From: Pseudonocardia sp.
Lineage (GTDB): Bacteria > Actinomycetota > Actinomycetes > Mycobacteriales > Pseudonocardiaceae
Assembly (NCBI RefSeq): GCF_029263155.1
Contig: NZ_JAJCYB010000044.1
Coordinates: forward strand, 62,001-126,000
Length of the DNA stretch: 64,000 bases
Direction: 5' to 3'
Below, one piece after another: positions 28,550-35,924 of this stretch (within the stretch, counting starts at the first letter, position 1; each line of letters starts with the position of its first letter). Below the pieces are notes generated by a model. The model was not told where the DNA came from and searched no databases. It saw only the letters and a program-made list of their open reading frames with translations. The position numbers were made by a program, and so were the translations under genes.

Positions 28550-29793
28550 TGGCCCCGTCGCCGGGGGCGGCCGCGGCGGCGTGGCGGGCCGCCCTCGCCG
28601 CGGCGGGCTGCCCCGCCGAGGTGGGGAGCGAGCACGTCGGGGTGCCGGACGCGGCGGGTCGGGTGGCGGCCGGGCCGGTCCGCGCCCGGTGTTCGGTCCC
28701 GGCCGTGCCGTGCGCGGCCATGGACGGGATCGCCGTCCACGCGGCCGACACGGCGTCCGGCACCATCGCGGCAGGTGCCTTCGACGTGGTCGACACCGGC
28801 GACCCGCTGCCCCCGGGCCGCGACGCCGTGGTCATGCGCGAGCACGTGCTGCCGGAGAACGGGCGGCGCCGGACCGACGGGTCCGTCGCCCTCCCCGGGC
28901 CCGTCCCCGCCGGGCAGCACGTCCGGCCGGTCGGCGAGTCGGTCCGGGAGGGCGCGCAACTCGTCGCGGCCGGGCGGGTGCTGCGCCCGGCCGACCTGGC
29001 CGCCGCCGCCGCGGGCGGGCTGCGCACACTGGAGGTCCGGCGCCGACCGCGGGTCACCATCGTCCCGACCGGCGACGAGGTGCGCCCGCTGGGCACGGAC
29101 CTCGCGCCCGGCGAGCTGCTGGACACCAACTCGCTCATGCTCGCCGCGACGCTGCGCACCCGCGACTGCGAGGTGACCGTGGCCCCGATCCGGCCGGACG
29201 ACCCGGCGCTGATCGCCGCCGCCGTCCAGGACGCCGCTGCGGACCTCGTGCTCGTGCTCGCCGGGTCCAGCGCCGGCCGCGACGACCACACGGCCGCCGT
29301 GGTGCGCGGGCTGGGCACGGTCGTCGTGCACGGAGTCGCGGTGCGGCCGGGGCACCCGGTGCTGCTGGGCGTGGTGCGCCCGCCCGCAGCCCGCCCGTCC
29401 GCAGACCGCCCGGCCGTGCCGGTGATCGGCGTGCCGGGCTACCCCGTCGCGGCCGCGCTGGCCGTCGAACTGTTCGCGCTGCCGCTGCTCGCCGACCTGC
29501 AGCGGCGCCTCCCCGACACACCCCGCACCGTCGACGTCCGGGTGCGCGGCACCGTCCCGAGCCGGCGCGACGTCGAGGAGTACGTGCTGCTCGCCCTGCC
29601 CGGCGACGGCACGGCGGTGCCGCTCGCGCGCGGCGCAGGGGCGCAGACCGCGCTGGCCGCGGCCGACGCGGTGCTGCGGATCGACGCCGGGAGCGCCGGT
29701 CACGAGGCCGGCGACCTCGTCACCGCGCACCTCGTGGACACACCCGGCTGGGCCGCGCCCGCCCCGGCCGGGGAGCGGCGCGCGGCCGGCTGA
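28549..29793 (+). CDS. MoeA-like molybdopterin molybdenumtransferase
   Basis: MoeA inserts molybdate into molybdopterin. The 414-residue product has the family landmarks: PCAAMDGIAVHA (the MoeA AMDGYA region), IVPTGDEVRPLG, GELLDTNSLMLAA, LVLVLAGSSAGRDDHT and GVPGYPVAAALAVELF. In the latter, SSAGRDD deviates slightly from the usual GGxSxGxxD. The ATG overlaps the stop of the oxidoreductase (ATGA), implying coupled translation and a dedicated cofactor-loading role for that enzyme. A housekeeping moeA elsewhere in the genome is likely. Confidence 0.87.
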   Translation: MAPSPGAAAAAWRAALAAAGCPAEVGSEHVGVPDAAGRVAAGPVRARCSVPAVPCAAMDGIAVHAADTASGTIAAGAFDVVDTGDPLPPGRDAVVMREHVLPENGRRRTDGSVALPGPVPAGQHVRPVGESVREGAQLVAAGRVLRPADLAAAAAGGLRTLEVRRRPRVTIVPTGDEVRPLGTDLAPGELLDTNSLMLAATLRTRDCEVTVAPIRPDDPALIAAAVQDAAADLVLVLAGSSAGRDDHTAAVVRGLGTVVVHGVAVRPGHPVLLGVVRPPAARPSADRPAVPVIGVPGYPVAAALAVELFALPLLADLQRRLPDTPRTVDVRVRGTVPSRRDVEEYVLLALPGDGTAVPLARGAGAQTALAAADAVLRIDAGSAGHEAGDLVTAHLVDTPGWAAPAPAGERRAAG

Positions 29794-29860
29794 ATTGTCC
29801 GCCGCTCCCAGCATGCGGACGTTGTTGGCCCGGCAGCCGGGCAGGTGGCACTCTGAGGGC

Positions 29861-29950
29861 GTGACCAGGGCCCTCGCGATGCGTCTCGTGGCACGCCGCC
29901 ACGTGGACCTGCAGCGCGTGAGCAGCGCGGTCTGTCACGGCGCGCGCTGA
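29861..29950 (+). CDS. Leader peptide upstream of sulfite reductase
   Basis: A 29-codon ORF (GTG 29861, or 23 codons from ATG 29879) ends 107 bases before sir. Its second half reads ARRHVDLQRVSSAVCHGAR. The R-R-x-H-V-D-L-x-R core with a Cys near the end resembles the short 'putative leader peptides' often annotated before sulfur genes in actinobacteria, and it recurs twice more in this window (47937-47999 and 48812-48886). It is probably a regulatory ORF whose translation senses cysteine supply; the peptide itself need not function. Confidence 0.75.
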   Translation: MTRALAMRLVARRHVDLQRVSSAVCHGAR

Positions 29951-30014
29951 ACCCGCCCCGTCCGTCCCGATCCTGACCCGCCGCGCCACCGTCCTGTCGC
30001 GCGGCGCCGTCACC

Positions 30015-30060
30015 AGCCCGGAGGCCCTGCCTCCGTCCCCAGCCCGGAGGCTGCGCCGTG
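30015..30060 (+). promoter_or_regulatory. Alternative-pairing Shine-Dalgarno element before sir
   Basis: AGCCCGGAGGC occurs twice, at 30015-30025 and 30041-30051, and GCCTCCG lies between them at 30029-30035. The middle segment can pair with the first copy (7 bp, 3-base loop) or with the second copy (7 bp, 9-base loop). The second copy contains the GGAGG ribosome site of sir, whose GTG is at 30058. The two pairings exclude each other, so this is a candidate on/off translation switch working with the leader ORF. Confidence 0.55.
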
Positions 30061-31737
30061 CCCCCCACCTCCCCTGCCCAGAACAAGCCGGTCCGCCGCA
30101 CGCGCGGGGAGGGCCAGTGGAAGCTGGGCCACCGCGAGCCGCTGAACCCCAACGAGCGCACGAAGCGCGACGACGACGGGCTCAACGTCCGCGCGCGGAT
30201 CGAGAACGTCTACAGCAGGCTCGGGTTCGACTCGATCGACCCGGCCGACCTGCGGGGCCGGATGCGCTGGTGGGGGCTCTACACCCAGCGCCGCCCCGGC
30301 ATCGACGGGGGGCGCACCGCGGCGCTGGAACCCGAGGATCTCGACGACCGCTACTTCATGCTGCGTGTCCGGCTCGACGGCGGCGCGCTGACCGGCGAGC
30401 AGCTCCGCGCGCTGGGGGAGATCTCGCAGACCCACGCCCGCGACACCGCCGACGTCACCGACCGGCAGAACATCCAGTTCCACTGGATCGACATCGTCGA
30501 CATGCCCGCGATCTGGGAGCGGCTCGCGGGCCTGGGCATGCTCACCACGGAGGCCTGCGGCGACACCCCGCGCGTCGTGCTCGGGTCCCCGGTGGCCGGG
30601 ATCAGCGCGGACGAGGTCCTCGACCCCACCCCGGCGATCCGCGCGATCGTCGACCGCTACGTCGGCGACCCGAAGTTCTCCAACCTGCCGCGCAAGTTCA
30701 AGAGCGCGATCTCCTGGCAGCAGGACGTGGCGCACGAGGTCAACGACGTCTCGTTCGTCGGGGCCGTCCACCCCGAGCACGGCCCCGGCTTCGACGTGTG
30801 GGTCGGCGGCGGCCTGTCCACCAACCCGAAGATCGCGCAGCGGCTCGGGGCGTGGGTGCCGCTGCACGAGGTGCCCGACGTGTGGGCCGGGATCCTCTCG
30901 GTGTTCCGCGACTACGGATACCGCAGGCTGCGGCACCGCGCGCGCATCAAGTTCCTCGTCGCCGACTGGGGCGTCGCGGAGTTCCGCCGGGTGCTGGAGG
31001 ACGAGTACCTCGGCCGGGCGCTGCTCGACGGCCCCGCGCCGCCGACGCCGGAGCGCCCGATCGACCACATCGGCGTGCACCGACAGGTCGACGGCCGCAA
31101 CTACGTCGGCGTCGCCCCGTCGAGCGGCCGGGTCTCGGGCACCACGCTCGTCGCTCTGGCCGAGGCCGTCGAGCGGGCCGGGTCCGCCCGGGTGCGGCTC
31201 ACCCCGCAGCAGAAGATCGTGGTGCTCGACGTGGCCGACGACCGCGTCGACGCGCTGGTCGCCGAGCTCAACGGCCTGGGGCTGCAGGCCGACCCCTCAC
31301 CGTGGCGGCGCGCGACGATGGCGTGCACCGGCATCGAGTTCTGCAAGCTCGCGATCGTCGAGACCAAGGAGCGGGCGATCCGCCTGGTCGAGGACCTGGA
31401 GAAGCGCCTCGCCGACGTCGTGCCCGAGCACCCGATCTCCATCCACCTCAACGGCTGCCCCAACTCGTGTGCCCGCACCCAGGTCGCCGACATCGGGCTC
31501 AAGGGCCAGATCGTCACCGACGCGGCGGGCGACCAGGTCGAGGGCTTCCAGGTGCACCTGGGCGGTGGCCTGGGTCTGGACGCCGGGTTCGGCCGCAAGC
31601 TGCGCGGGCTCAAGGTCACCAGCGCGGAGCTGGGCGACTACGTCGAGCGGGTGGTCCGCCGCTTCGCCGAGCAACGCGCGGAGAACGAGCGCTTCGCCCA
31701 ATGGGTCCTCCGCGCCGACGAGGACGACCTCCGATGA
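30058..31737 (+). CDS. sir: Ferredoxin-dependent sulfite reductase (SirA/NirA family)
   Basis: The enzyme reduces sulfite to sulfide by six electrons using siroheme and a 4Fe-4S cluster. The 559-residue protein has cluster ligands C423-x5-C429 (ACTGIEFC) and C467-x3-C471 (NGCPNSC). Tyr75 (WWGLYTQRRPG) and Cys167 (TTEACGDTPR) are 92 residues apart, the same spacing as the Tyr-Cys crosslink known in mycobacterial SirA; the crosslink here is inference. It heads the sir-zinc ribbon-cysH-cysD-cysN-chelatase operon. A nitrite reductase role is possible by family but the cysH/cysDN neighbours argue for sulfite. Confidence 0.93.
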   Translation: MPPTSPAQNKPVRRTRGEGQWKLGHREPLNPNERTKRDDDGLNVRARIENVYSRLGFDSIDPADLRGRMRWWGLYTQRRPGIDGGRTAALEPEDLDDRYFMLRVRLDGGALTGEQLRALGEISQTHARDTADVTDRQNIQFHWIDIVDMPAIWERLAGLGMLTTEACGDTPRVVLGSPVAGISADEVLDPTPAIRAIVDRYVGDPKFSNLPRKFKSAISWQQDVAHEVNDVSFVGAVHPEHGPGFDVWVGGGLSTNPKIAQRLGAWVPLHEVPDVWAGILSVFRDYGYRRLRHRARIKFLVADWGVAEFRRVLEDEYLGRALLDGPAPPTPERPIDHIGVHRQVDGRNYVGVAPSSGRVSGTTLVALAEAVERAGSARVRLTPQQKIVVLDVADDRVDALVAELNGLGLQADPSPWRRATMACTGIEFCKLAIVETKERAIRLVEDLEKRLADVVPEHPISIHLNGCPNSCARTQVADIGLKGQIVTDAAGDQVEGFQVHLGGGLGLDAGFGRKLRGLKVTSAELGDYVERVVRRFAEQRAENERFAQWVLRADEDDLR

Positions 31738-31802
31738 CCGCACCTCGGAGCCGTAGTGCTGTTCAGGGCACCCCGCACGCGCGTCCTGGCTCCGAAGTGC
31801 GG
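31738..31802 (+). promoter_or_regulatory. Long hairpin between sir and the zinc-ribbon gene
   Basis: CCGCACCTCGGAGCC (31738-31752) and GGCTCCGAAGTGCGG (31788-31802) form a 15-bp stem with one mismatch and a 35-base loop. It starts at the base after the sir stop codon and ends 5 bases before the next ATG. It could stabilise the sir mRNA end, attenuate downstream expression or set sir/cysH stoichiometry. No T tract follows. Confidence 0.5.
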
Positions 31803-31807
31803 CCGGG

Positions 31808-31954
31808 ATGAGCGAGCGCGCGGTGCCGTTCTACTGCCCCTACTGCGGGGACGAGGACCTGCGGCCGGCCGAGGCGGCGCACGGCGCCTGGTACTGCGGG
31901 TCGTGCCTGCGCACGTTCACCCTCACGATGATCGGGATCGGAGTACCGGGATGA
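31808..31954 (+). CDS. 48-residue double-CxxC zinc-ribbon protein of the sulfite reductase operon
   Basis: The ORF starts at ATG 31808 and ends with a TGA that overlaps the cysH ATG (ATGA at 31951-31954). It encodes two Cys pairs, FYCPYCGDEDL and WYCGSCLRTF, separated by 16 residues, a classic zinc ribbon or rubredoxin-like knuckle. Small genes in this position are common between sir and cysH in actinobacteria, but I know of no established function. An electron-transfer, metal-delivery or assembly role for sulfite reductase is plausible. Too short for many gene callers. Confidence 0.8.
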   Translation: MSERAVPFYCPYCGDEDLRPAEAAHGAWYCGSCLRTFTLTMIGIGVPG

Positions 31955-32646
31955 CCGTCACCACCGGGCGGGAGATCGCCGAGCGCGGCGCCGCCGTGCT
32001 CGGGCCGGACGCGAGCGCCGAGCAGGTGCTCGCGTGGGCCGCCGCGACGTTCGGCGACAAGCTGATCGTCGCCTCGAACATGCAGGACGCCGTGCTCGTC
32101 GACCTGGCGGCGAAGGCCGCGCCCGGCGTCGACGTGCTGTTCCTGGAGACCGGGTACCACTTCGCCGAGACCATCGGCACCCGCGACGCCGTGGAGCACA
32201 GCTACGACGTGCGCATCGTCGACGCGCGGGCCCGGCGCAGCGTCGCCGAGCAGGACACGGAGTTCGGGACGGACCTGTTCGCCCGCGACCCCGGGGCCTG
32301 CTGCGCGATGCGCAAGGTCGAGCCGCTGCAGGACACGCTGGCCGGCTACGACGCCTGGGTCACGGGCGTGCGCCGCGTCGAGGCCCCCACCCGCGCGAAC
32401 ACCCCGCTGATCCAGTTCGACGAGAGGTTCGGGCTGGTCAAGATCAACCCGATCGCGGCGTGGAGCGACGAGGACATGGACGCCTACATCGTGGCCCACG
32501 GGATCCTGGTCAACCCGCTGGTCGCCGAGGGCTACCCCAGCATCGGCTGCGCGCCGTGCACCGCCAAGCCGGCTCCCGGCGCCGACCCCCGGTCCGGCCG
32601 CTGGGCCGGCACCGCCAAGATCGAATGTGGGTTGCACCCGTCATGA
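31951..32646 (+). CDS. cysH: APS reductase (assimilatory, 4Fe-4S type CysH)
   Basis: CysH reduces adenylyl sulfate to sulfite with thioredoxin. The 231-residue protein carries the two Cys pairs that define the iron-sulfur APS-reductase type (CCAMRK and GCAPC) and the C-terminal catalytic motif ECGLH. It lies between the zinc-ribbon gene and cysD, both joined by ATGA overlaps, so the three are tightly coupled. The presence of cysD/cysN without a cysC gene agrees with APS rather than PAPS as substrate. Confidence 0.95.
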   Translation: MTVTTGREIAERGAAVLGPDASAEQVLAWAAATFGDKLIVASNMQDAVLVDLAAKAAPGVDVLFLETGYHFAETIGTRDAVEHSYDVRIVDARARRSVAEQDTEFGTDLFARDPGACCAMRKVEPLQDTLAGYDAWVTGVRRVEAPTRANTPLIQFDERFGLVKINPIAAWSDEDMDAYIVAHGILVNPLVAEGYPSIGCAPCTAKPAPGADPRSGRWAGTAKIECGLHPS

Positions 32647-33545
32647 GCGCACCGACGATGGACGCCCTGGACGCGCTGGAGTCCGAGGCGATCCACATCT
32701 TCCGCGAGGTGGCCGGCGAGTTCGACCGCCCGGTGATCCTGTTCTCCGGCGGCAAGGACTCCACACTGCTGGTGCACCTGGCCGTCAAGGCGTTCGCGCC
32801 CGCGCCGGTGCCGTTCCCGCTCCTGCACGTCGACACCGGGCACAACTACGCCGAGGTCATCGAGTTCCGCGACCGGATCGCCGCGGAGAAGGGCCTGCGG
32901 CTGGAGGTGGCGCACGTCCAGGACTGGATCGACGACGGGCGGCTGGCCGAGCGCCCCGACGGCACCCGCAACCCGCTGCAGACCGTCCCGCTGCTCGACT
33001 CGATCACCGAGCACCGGTACGACGCGGTGTTCGGCGGGGGACGCCGCGACGAGGAGCGCGCCCGGGCCAAGGAGCGGATCATGTCCCTGCGCGACGGCTT
33101 CGGCCGCTGGGACCCCCGCAGCCAGCGCCCCGAGCTGTGGAACCTCTACAACGGACGGCACGCCCCCGGTGAGCACGTGCGCGTGTTCCCGATCAGCAAC
33201 TGGACCGAGCTCGACGTCTGGCGCTACATCCGGCGCGAGGGCATCGAGCTGCCGTCGATCTACTACTCCCACCGGCGCGCGGTGTTCCGCCGCGACGGGA
33301 TGTGGCTGGCCGAGGGGCCGTGGGGCGGGCCGCGCGGTGCCGAGACGCTGGAGGAGCGCACCGTCCGCTACCGGACGGTCGGCGACGGCTCCTGCACCGG
33401 CGCGGTGGAGAGCACGGCGTCCACACTGGACGAGATCATCGCCGAGGTCACGGCGTCGCGGCTCACCGAGCGCGGGGCCACCCGCGCCGACGACCGGCTC
33501 TCCGAGGCCGCCATGGAGGACCGCAAACGCGAGGGGTACTTCTGA
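32643..33545 (+). CDS. cysD: Sulfate adenylyltransferase subunit 2 CysD
   Basis: CysD is the catalytic subunit of ATP sulfurylase and makes APS from ATP and sulfate. The 300-residue protein has the PP-loop SGGKDSTLLVHLA, the GGRRDEERARAKER block and the C-terminal DDRLSEAAMEDRKREGYF tail typical of CysD. ATG 32643 overlaps the cysH stop and its TGA overlaps the cysN ATG at 33545. Confidence 0.96.
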   Translation: MSAPTMDALDALESEAIHIFREVAGEFDRPVILFSGGKDSTLLVHLAVKAFAPAPVPFPLLHVDTGHNYAEVIEFRDRIAAEKGLRLEVAHVQDWIDDGRLAERPDGTRNPLQTVPLLDSITEHRYDAVFGGGRRDEERARAKERIMSLRDGFGRWDPRSQRPELWNLYNGRHAPGEHVRVFPISNWTELDVWRYIRREGIELPSIYYSHRRAVFRRDGMWLAEGPWGGPRGAETLEERTVRYRTVGDGSCTGAVESTASTLDEIIAEVTASRLTERGATRADDRLSEAAMEDRKREGYF

Positions 33546-34807
33546 TGCGAGATCTGCTGCGGTTCGCGACAGCGGGTTCGGTCGACGACGGCAAGTCCAC
33601 ACTGGTGGGACGGCTGCTCTACGACACCAAGTCGGTGCTGGCCGACCAGATCGAGGCCGTACACCGGGCCTCGGTCGACAGGGGACTGTCCACACCGGAC
33701 CTGTCGTTGCTGGTCGACGGCCTGCGCGCCGAACGCGAGCAGGGCATCACCATCGACGTGGCCTACCGCTACTTCTCCACGCCCACGCGCGAGTTCGTGC
33801 TGGCCGACACCCCCGGCCACGTCCAGTACACCCGCAACACCGTCACCGGCGCGTCCACCGCCGAGCTGGCCGTGCTGCTCGTCGACGCCCGGCACGGCGT
33901 GGTGGAACAGACCCGCCGGCACGCCGCGGTGCTCGCGCTGCTGCACGTGCCGCGGCTGGTCCTGGCCATCAACAAGATCGACCTCGTCGACCACGACGAG
34001 GGCGTACTGACCGCGATCGGCAAGGACTTCGCCGAGCTCGCGCTCTCGCTGGGCTTCGACGAGGACGCGGTGGTGACGATCCCGGTGTCCGCGCTGGTCG
34101 GCGACAACGTGGTGGACCGCTCCGCCCGCACGCCCTGGTACGAGGGGCCGACACTGCTCGGGCACCTCGAGGCGGTGCCCGTCACGCCGCCGGAGGCCGA
34201 CGCGCCGTTCCGGATGCCGGTGCAGTGCGTGCTCCGCGAGCCACGCACCGACTACCGGGGCTACGCGGGCCAGGTCGCGTCGGGCACCGTCCGACCCGGC
34301 GACGAGGTCGTGGTCCTGCCGGGCGGCACCCGGACCACGGTCGTCGGGGTGGACACCGCCGACGGCCCGCTCGACGGCGCCTGCGCCGGGCGCAGCGTCA
34401 CCGTCCGGCTGGCCGACGACATCGACCTGTCCCGCGGCGACGTCCTCGCCACCGCCGACGTGCCTCCCCGCGTCACGAACGAGCTGGACGCCACGCTGTG
34501 CTGGCTGTCGGACAAGCCGCTGCGACCCGGCGCCCGGCTGCTGCTCAAGCACGGCGCGCGTACCACGCAGGTGATCGTCGGAGCGCTGGGCGAACGGCTC
34601 GACACCGACACCGTGTCCTATGTGGACGCGCCAGAGACGTTGAGGATCAACGACATCGCCCGCGTCTCCCTGCGCACCGCCGACCCGCTCCCCGTCGACG
34701 ACTACGCCGACATCCGGGCCACCGGCAGCTTCCTGCTGATCGACCCCCCGACCGGCAACACCCTGGCGGCGGGCCTGGTGGGAACGCCGCTGTCCCTGCC
34801 GAGCTGA
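33545..34807 (+). CDS. cysN: Sulfate adenylyltransferase GTPase subunit CysN
   Basis: CysN is an EF-Tu-like GTPase that drives CysD. The 420-residue protein has G1 AGSVDDGKST, G3 DTPGH and G4 NKIDLVD and the two beta-barrel domains. It is CysN only: the C-terminal APS-kinase (CysC) domain of CysNC fusions is missing, which agrees with a pathway through APS. The stop at 34805-34807 lies 2 bases before a GTG for the chelatase frame and 15 bases before a long palindrome. Confidence 0.96.
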   Translation: MRDLLRFATAGSVDDGKSTLVGRLLYDTKSVLADQIEAVHRASVDRGLSTPDLSLLVDGLRAEREQGITIDVAYRYFSTPTREFVLADTPGHVQYTRNTVTGASTAELAVLLVDARHGVVEQTRRHAAVLALLHVPRLVLAINKIDLVDHDEGVLTAIGKDFAELALSLGFDEDAVVTIPVSALVGDNVVDRSARTPWYEGPTLLGHLEAVPVTPPEADAPFRMPVQCVLREPRTDYRGYAGQVASGTVRPGDEVVVLPGGTRTTVVGVDTADGPLDGACAGRSVTVRLADDIDLSRGDVLATADVPPRVTNELDATLCWLSDKPLRPGARLLLKHGARTTQVIVGALGERLDTDTVSYVDAPETLRINDIARVSLRTADPLPVDDYADIRATGSFLLIDPPTGNTLAAGLVGTPLSLPS

Positions 34808-34809
34808 CG

Positions 34810-35634
34810 GTGCCCCCCGCCGAGGGTTTGCGATGCGGCATCACTGACGTTCAACGTCAGCAGTGCCGCATCGCAAACCCTTCCGCACCACCGGCGCTCG
34901 TCGCCGTCGCGCACGGGAGCCGGGATCCGCGGTCCGCCGCCACCGTTGCCCGGCTCATGGACGAGGTCGCCCGGCAGCGGCGGGGTCTCGACGTGCGGCT
35001 GGGCTTCCTCGACCTCTCCGCACCCCGGCTGCCCCACGCGCTGGCCGCCGTCGCCGGCACGCACGACCGGGCGGTCGTCGTCCCGCTGCTGCTCGGGCAC
35101 GCCTTCCACGCCCGCGTGGACGTGCCGGAAGAGGTGGCCCGCGCGTCCCGCGCCCATCCTGGGCTCGACCTCGCCGTTGCGCCCGTTCTGGGCGGGGACC
35201 CGCGGCTGGAGACGGCGGCGCTGCGACGGCTCGCCGCGGTGGCCGGGCCGCTGGAGGACCCCGGGCTCGGGGTCGTGTTGGCGGCCATCGGGTCCTCGCA
35301 CGGTCCGGCTAACGTGGCCGTGGCGGCGATCGTCGCGCGCTGGGCGAGGCGGTTCGGCTGGGCGGGCGGCGGTGCCGCGTTCGCGACGGCCGCGTCGCCC
35401 ACCGTCACCGATGCCGTGGCGCGGCTGCGGGCCGCGGGAGCACAGCGGGTCGCCGTCGCCCCGTGGATCCTGGCCCCCGGCCTGCTTCCCGACCGGATCG
35501 CCCGGGACGCGCATGCCGCGGGCGCCCTCGTCGCCGACCCGCTCGGCCCGCACCCGGACGTGGCCGCCACCGTCCTGGGCCGCTACGACGCCGCCACCGG
35601 GGACCTGGACCATGCCGTCCGCCGACCGGCATGA
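34810..35634 (+). CDS. Sirohydrochlorin chelatase (CbiX/SirB-like)
   Basis: The protein would insert Fe2+ (or Co2+) into sirohydrochlorin, supplying siroheme for the sulfite reductase of the same operon. It has two tandem CbiX halves: VAVAHGSRDPRSAATVARL with VVVPLLLGHAFHARVDVP, then IGSSHGPANVAV with VAPWILAPGLLPDRI. The first usable in-frame start before the essential HGS motif is GTG 34810 (or TTG 34828), giving 274 residues. This start implies an N-terminal extension of about 28 residues encoded largely by a perfect palindrome (34823-34881). A non-canonical start after the palindrome cannot be excluded. Confidence 0.85.
   Translation: MPPAEGLRCGITDVQRQQCRIANPSAPPALVAVAHGSRDPRSAATVARLMDEVARQRRGLDVRLGFLDLSAPRLPHALAAVAGTHDRAVVVPLLLGHAFHARVDVPEEVARASRAHPGLDLAVAPVLGGDPRLETAALRRLAAVAGPLEDPGLGVVLAAIGSSHGPANVAVAAIVARWARRFGWAGGGAAFATAASPTVTDAVARLRAAGAQRVAVAPWILAPGLLPDRIARDAHAAGALVADPLGPHPDVAATVLGRYDAATGDLDHAVRRPA
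34823..34881. repeat. 59-bp palindromic element at the cysN/chelatase junction
   Basis: The element has outer arms of 18 bp that match perfectly (AGGGTTTGCGATGCGGCA at 34823-34840 and its reverse complement at 34864-34881). Inner arms of 8 bp (CTGACGTT at 34844-34851 and AACGTCAG at 34853-34860) flank a single C. The open reading frame of the chelatase passes through it without a stop. It looks like an inserted palindromic repeat or a very strong terminator-like hairpin inside an operon. Confidence 0.8.
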
Positions 35635-35719
35635 CCACGGCGGACCGGACATTTGCCTGCGGTCCCGCAACGCGGACACCCCTGTTGTCCCGGACCGCCC
35701 GACCACGCACGATGGCGTG

Positions 35720-35833
35720 GTGACCACGACCGCGCACCCGCCGGAGCCAGGCTGCTCCGGGACCGGGACGCGCGATCTCGAGGAGTTCTGGCCCTCGCGC
35801 CGCGGCCACGCCTACGACGAGTTCTGTCGCTGA
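35720..35833 (+). CDS. Possible 37-residue ORF before the TauE/SafE gene
   Basis: A GTG-started ORF (35717 or 35720) in the 260-base gap before the permease gene ends with SRRGHAYDEFCR. The C-terminal Cys-Arg-stop and the RRxH-like segment recall the leader peptides of this window, but the HVDL core is missing. It may be a leader, a small protein or chance coding in a GC-rich gap. Apart from it I see nothing definite in 35635-35894. Confidence 0.3.
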   Translation: MTTTAHPPEPGCSGTGTRDLEEFWPSRRGHAYDEFCR

Positions 35834-35924
35834 TCGCGCTCCCTCGCTGATCCCGCGGCCGGCCGGCCCACCGCTCACCGGTGGAACCCGACCGGTGCGC
35901 CCGCGCCTGCTCCTGGAGTCCGTC

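Noticed and set aside
29794-30057. Known riboswitch before sir
   Set aside because: I could not match SAM, cobalamin or other riboswitch cores; the leader ORF and alternating hairpins explain the visible structure better.
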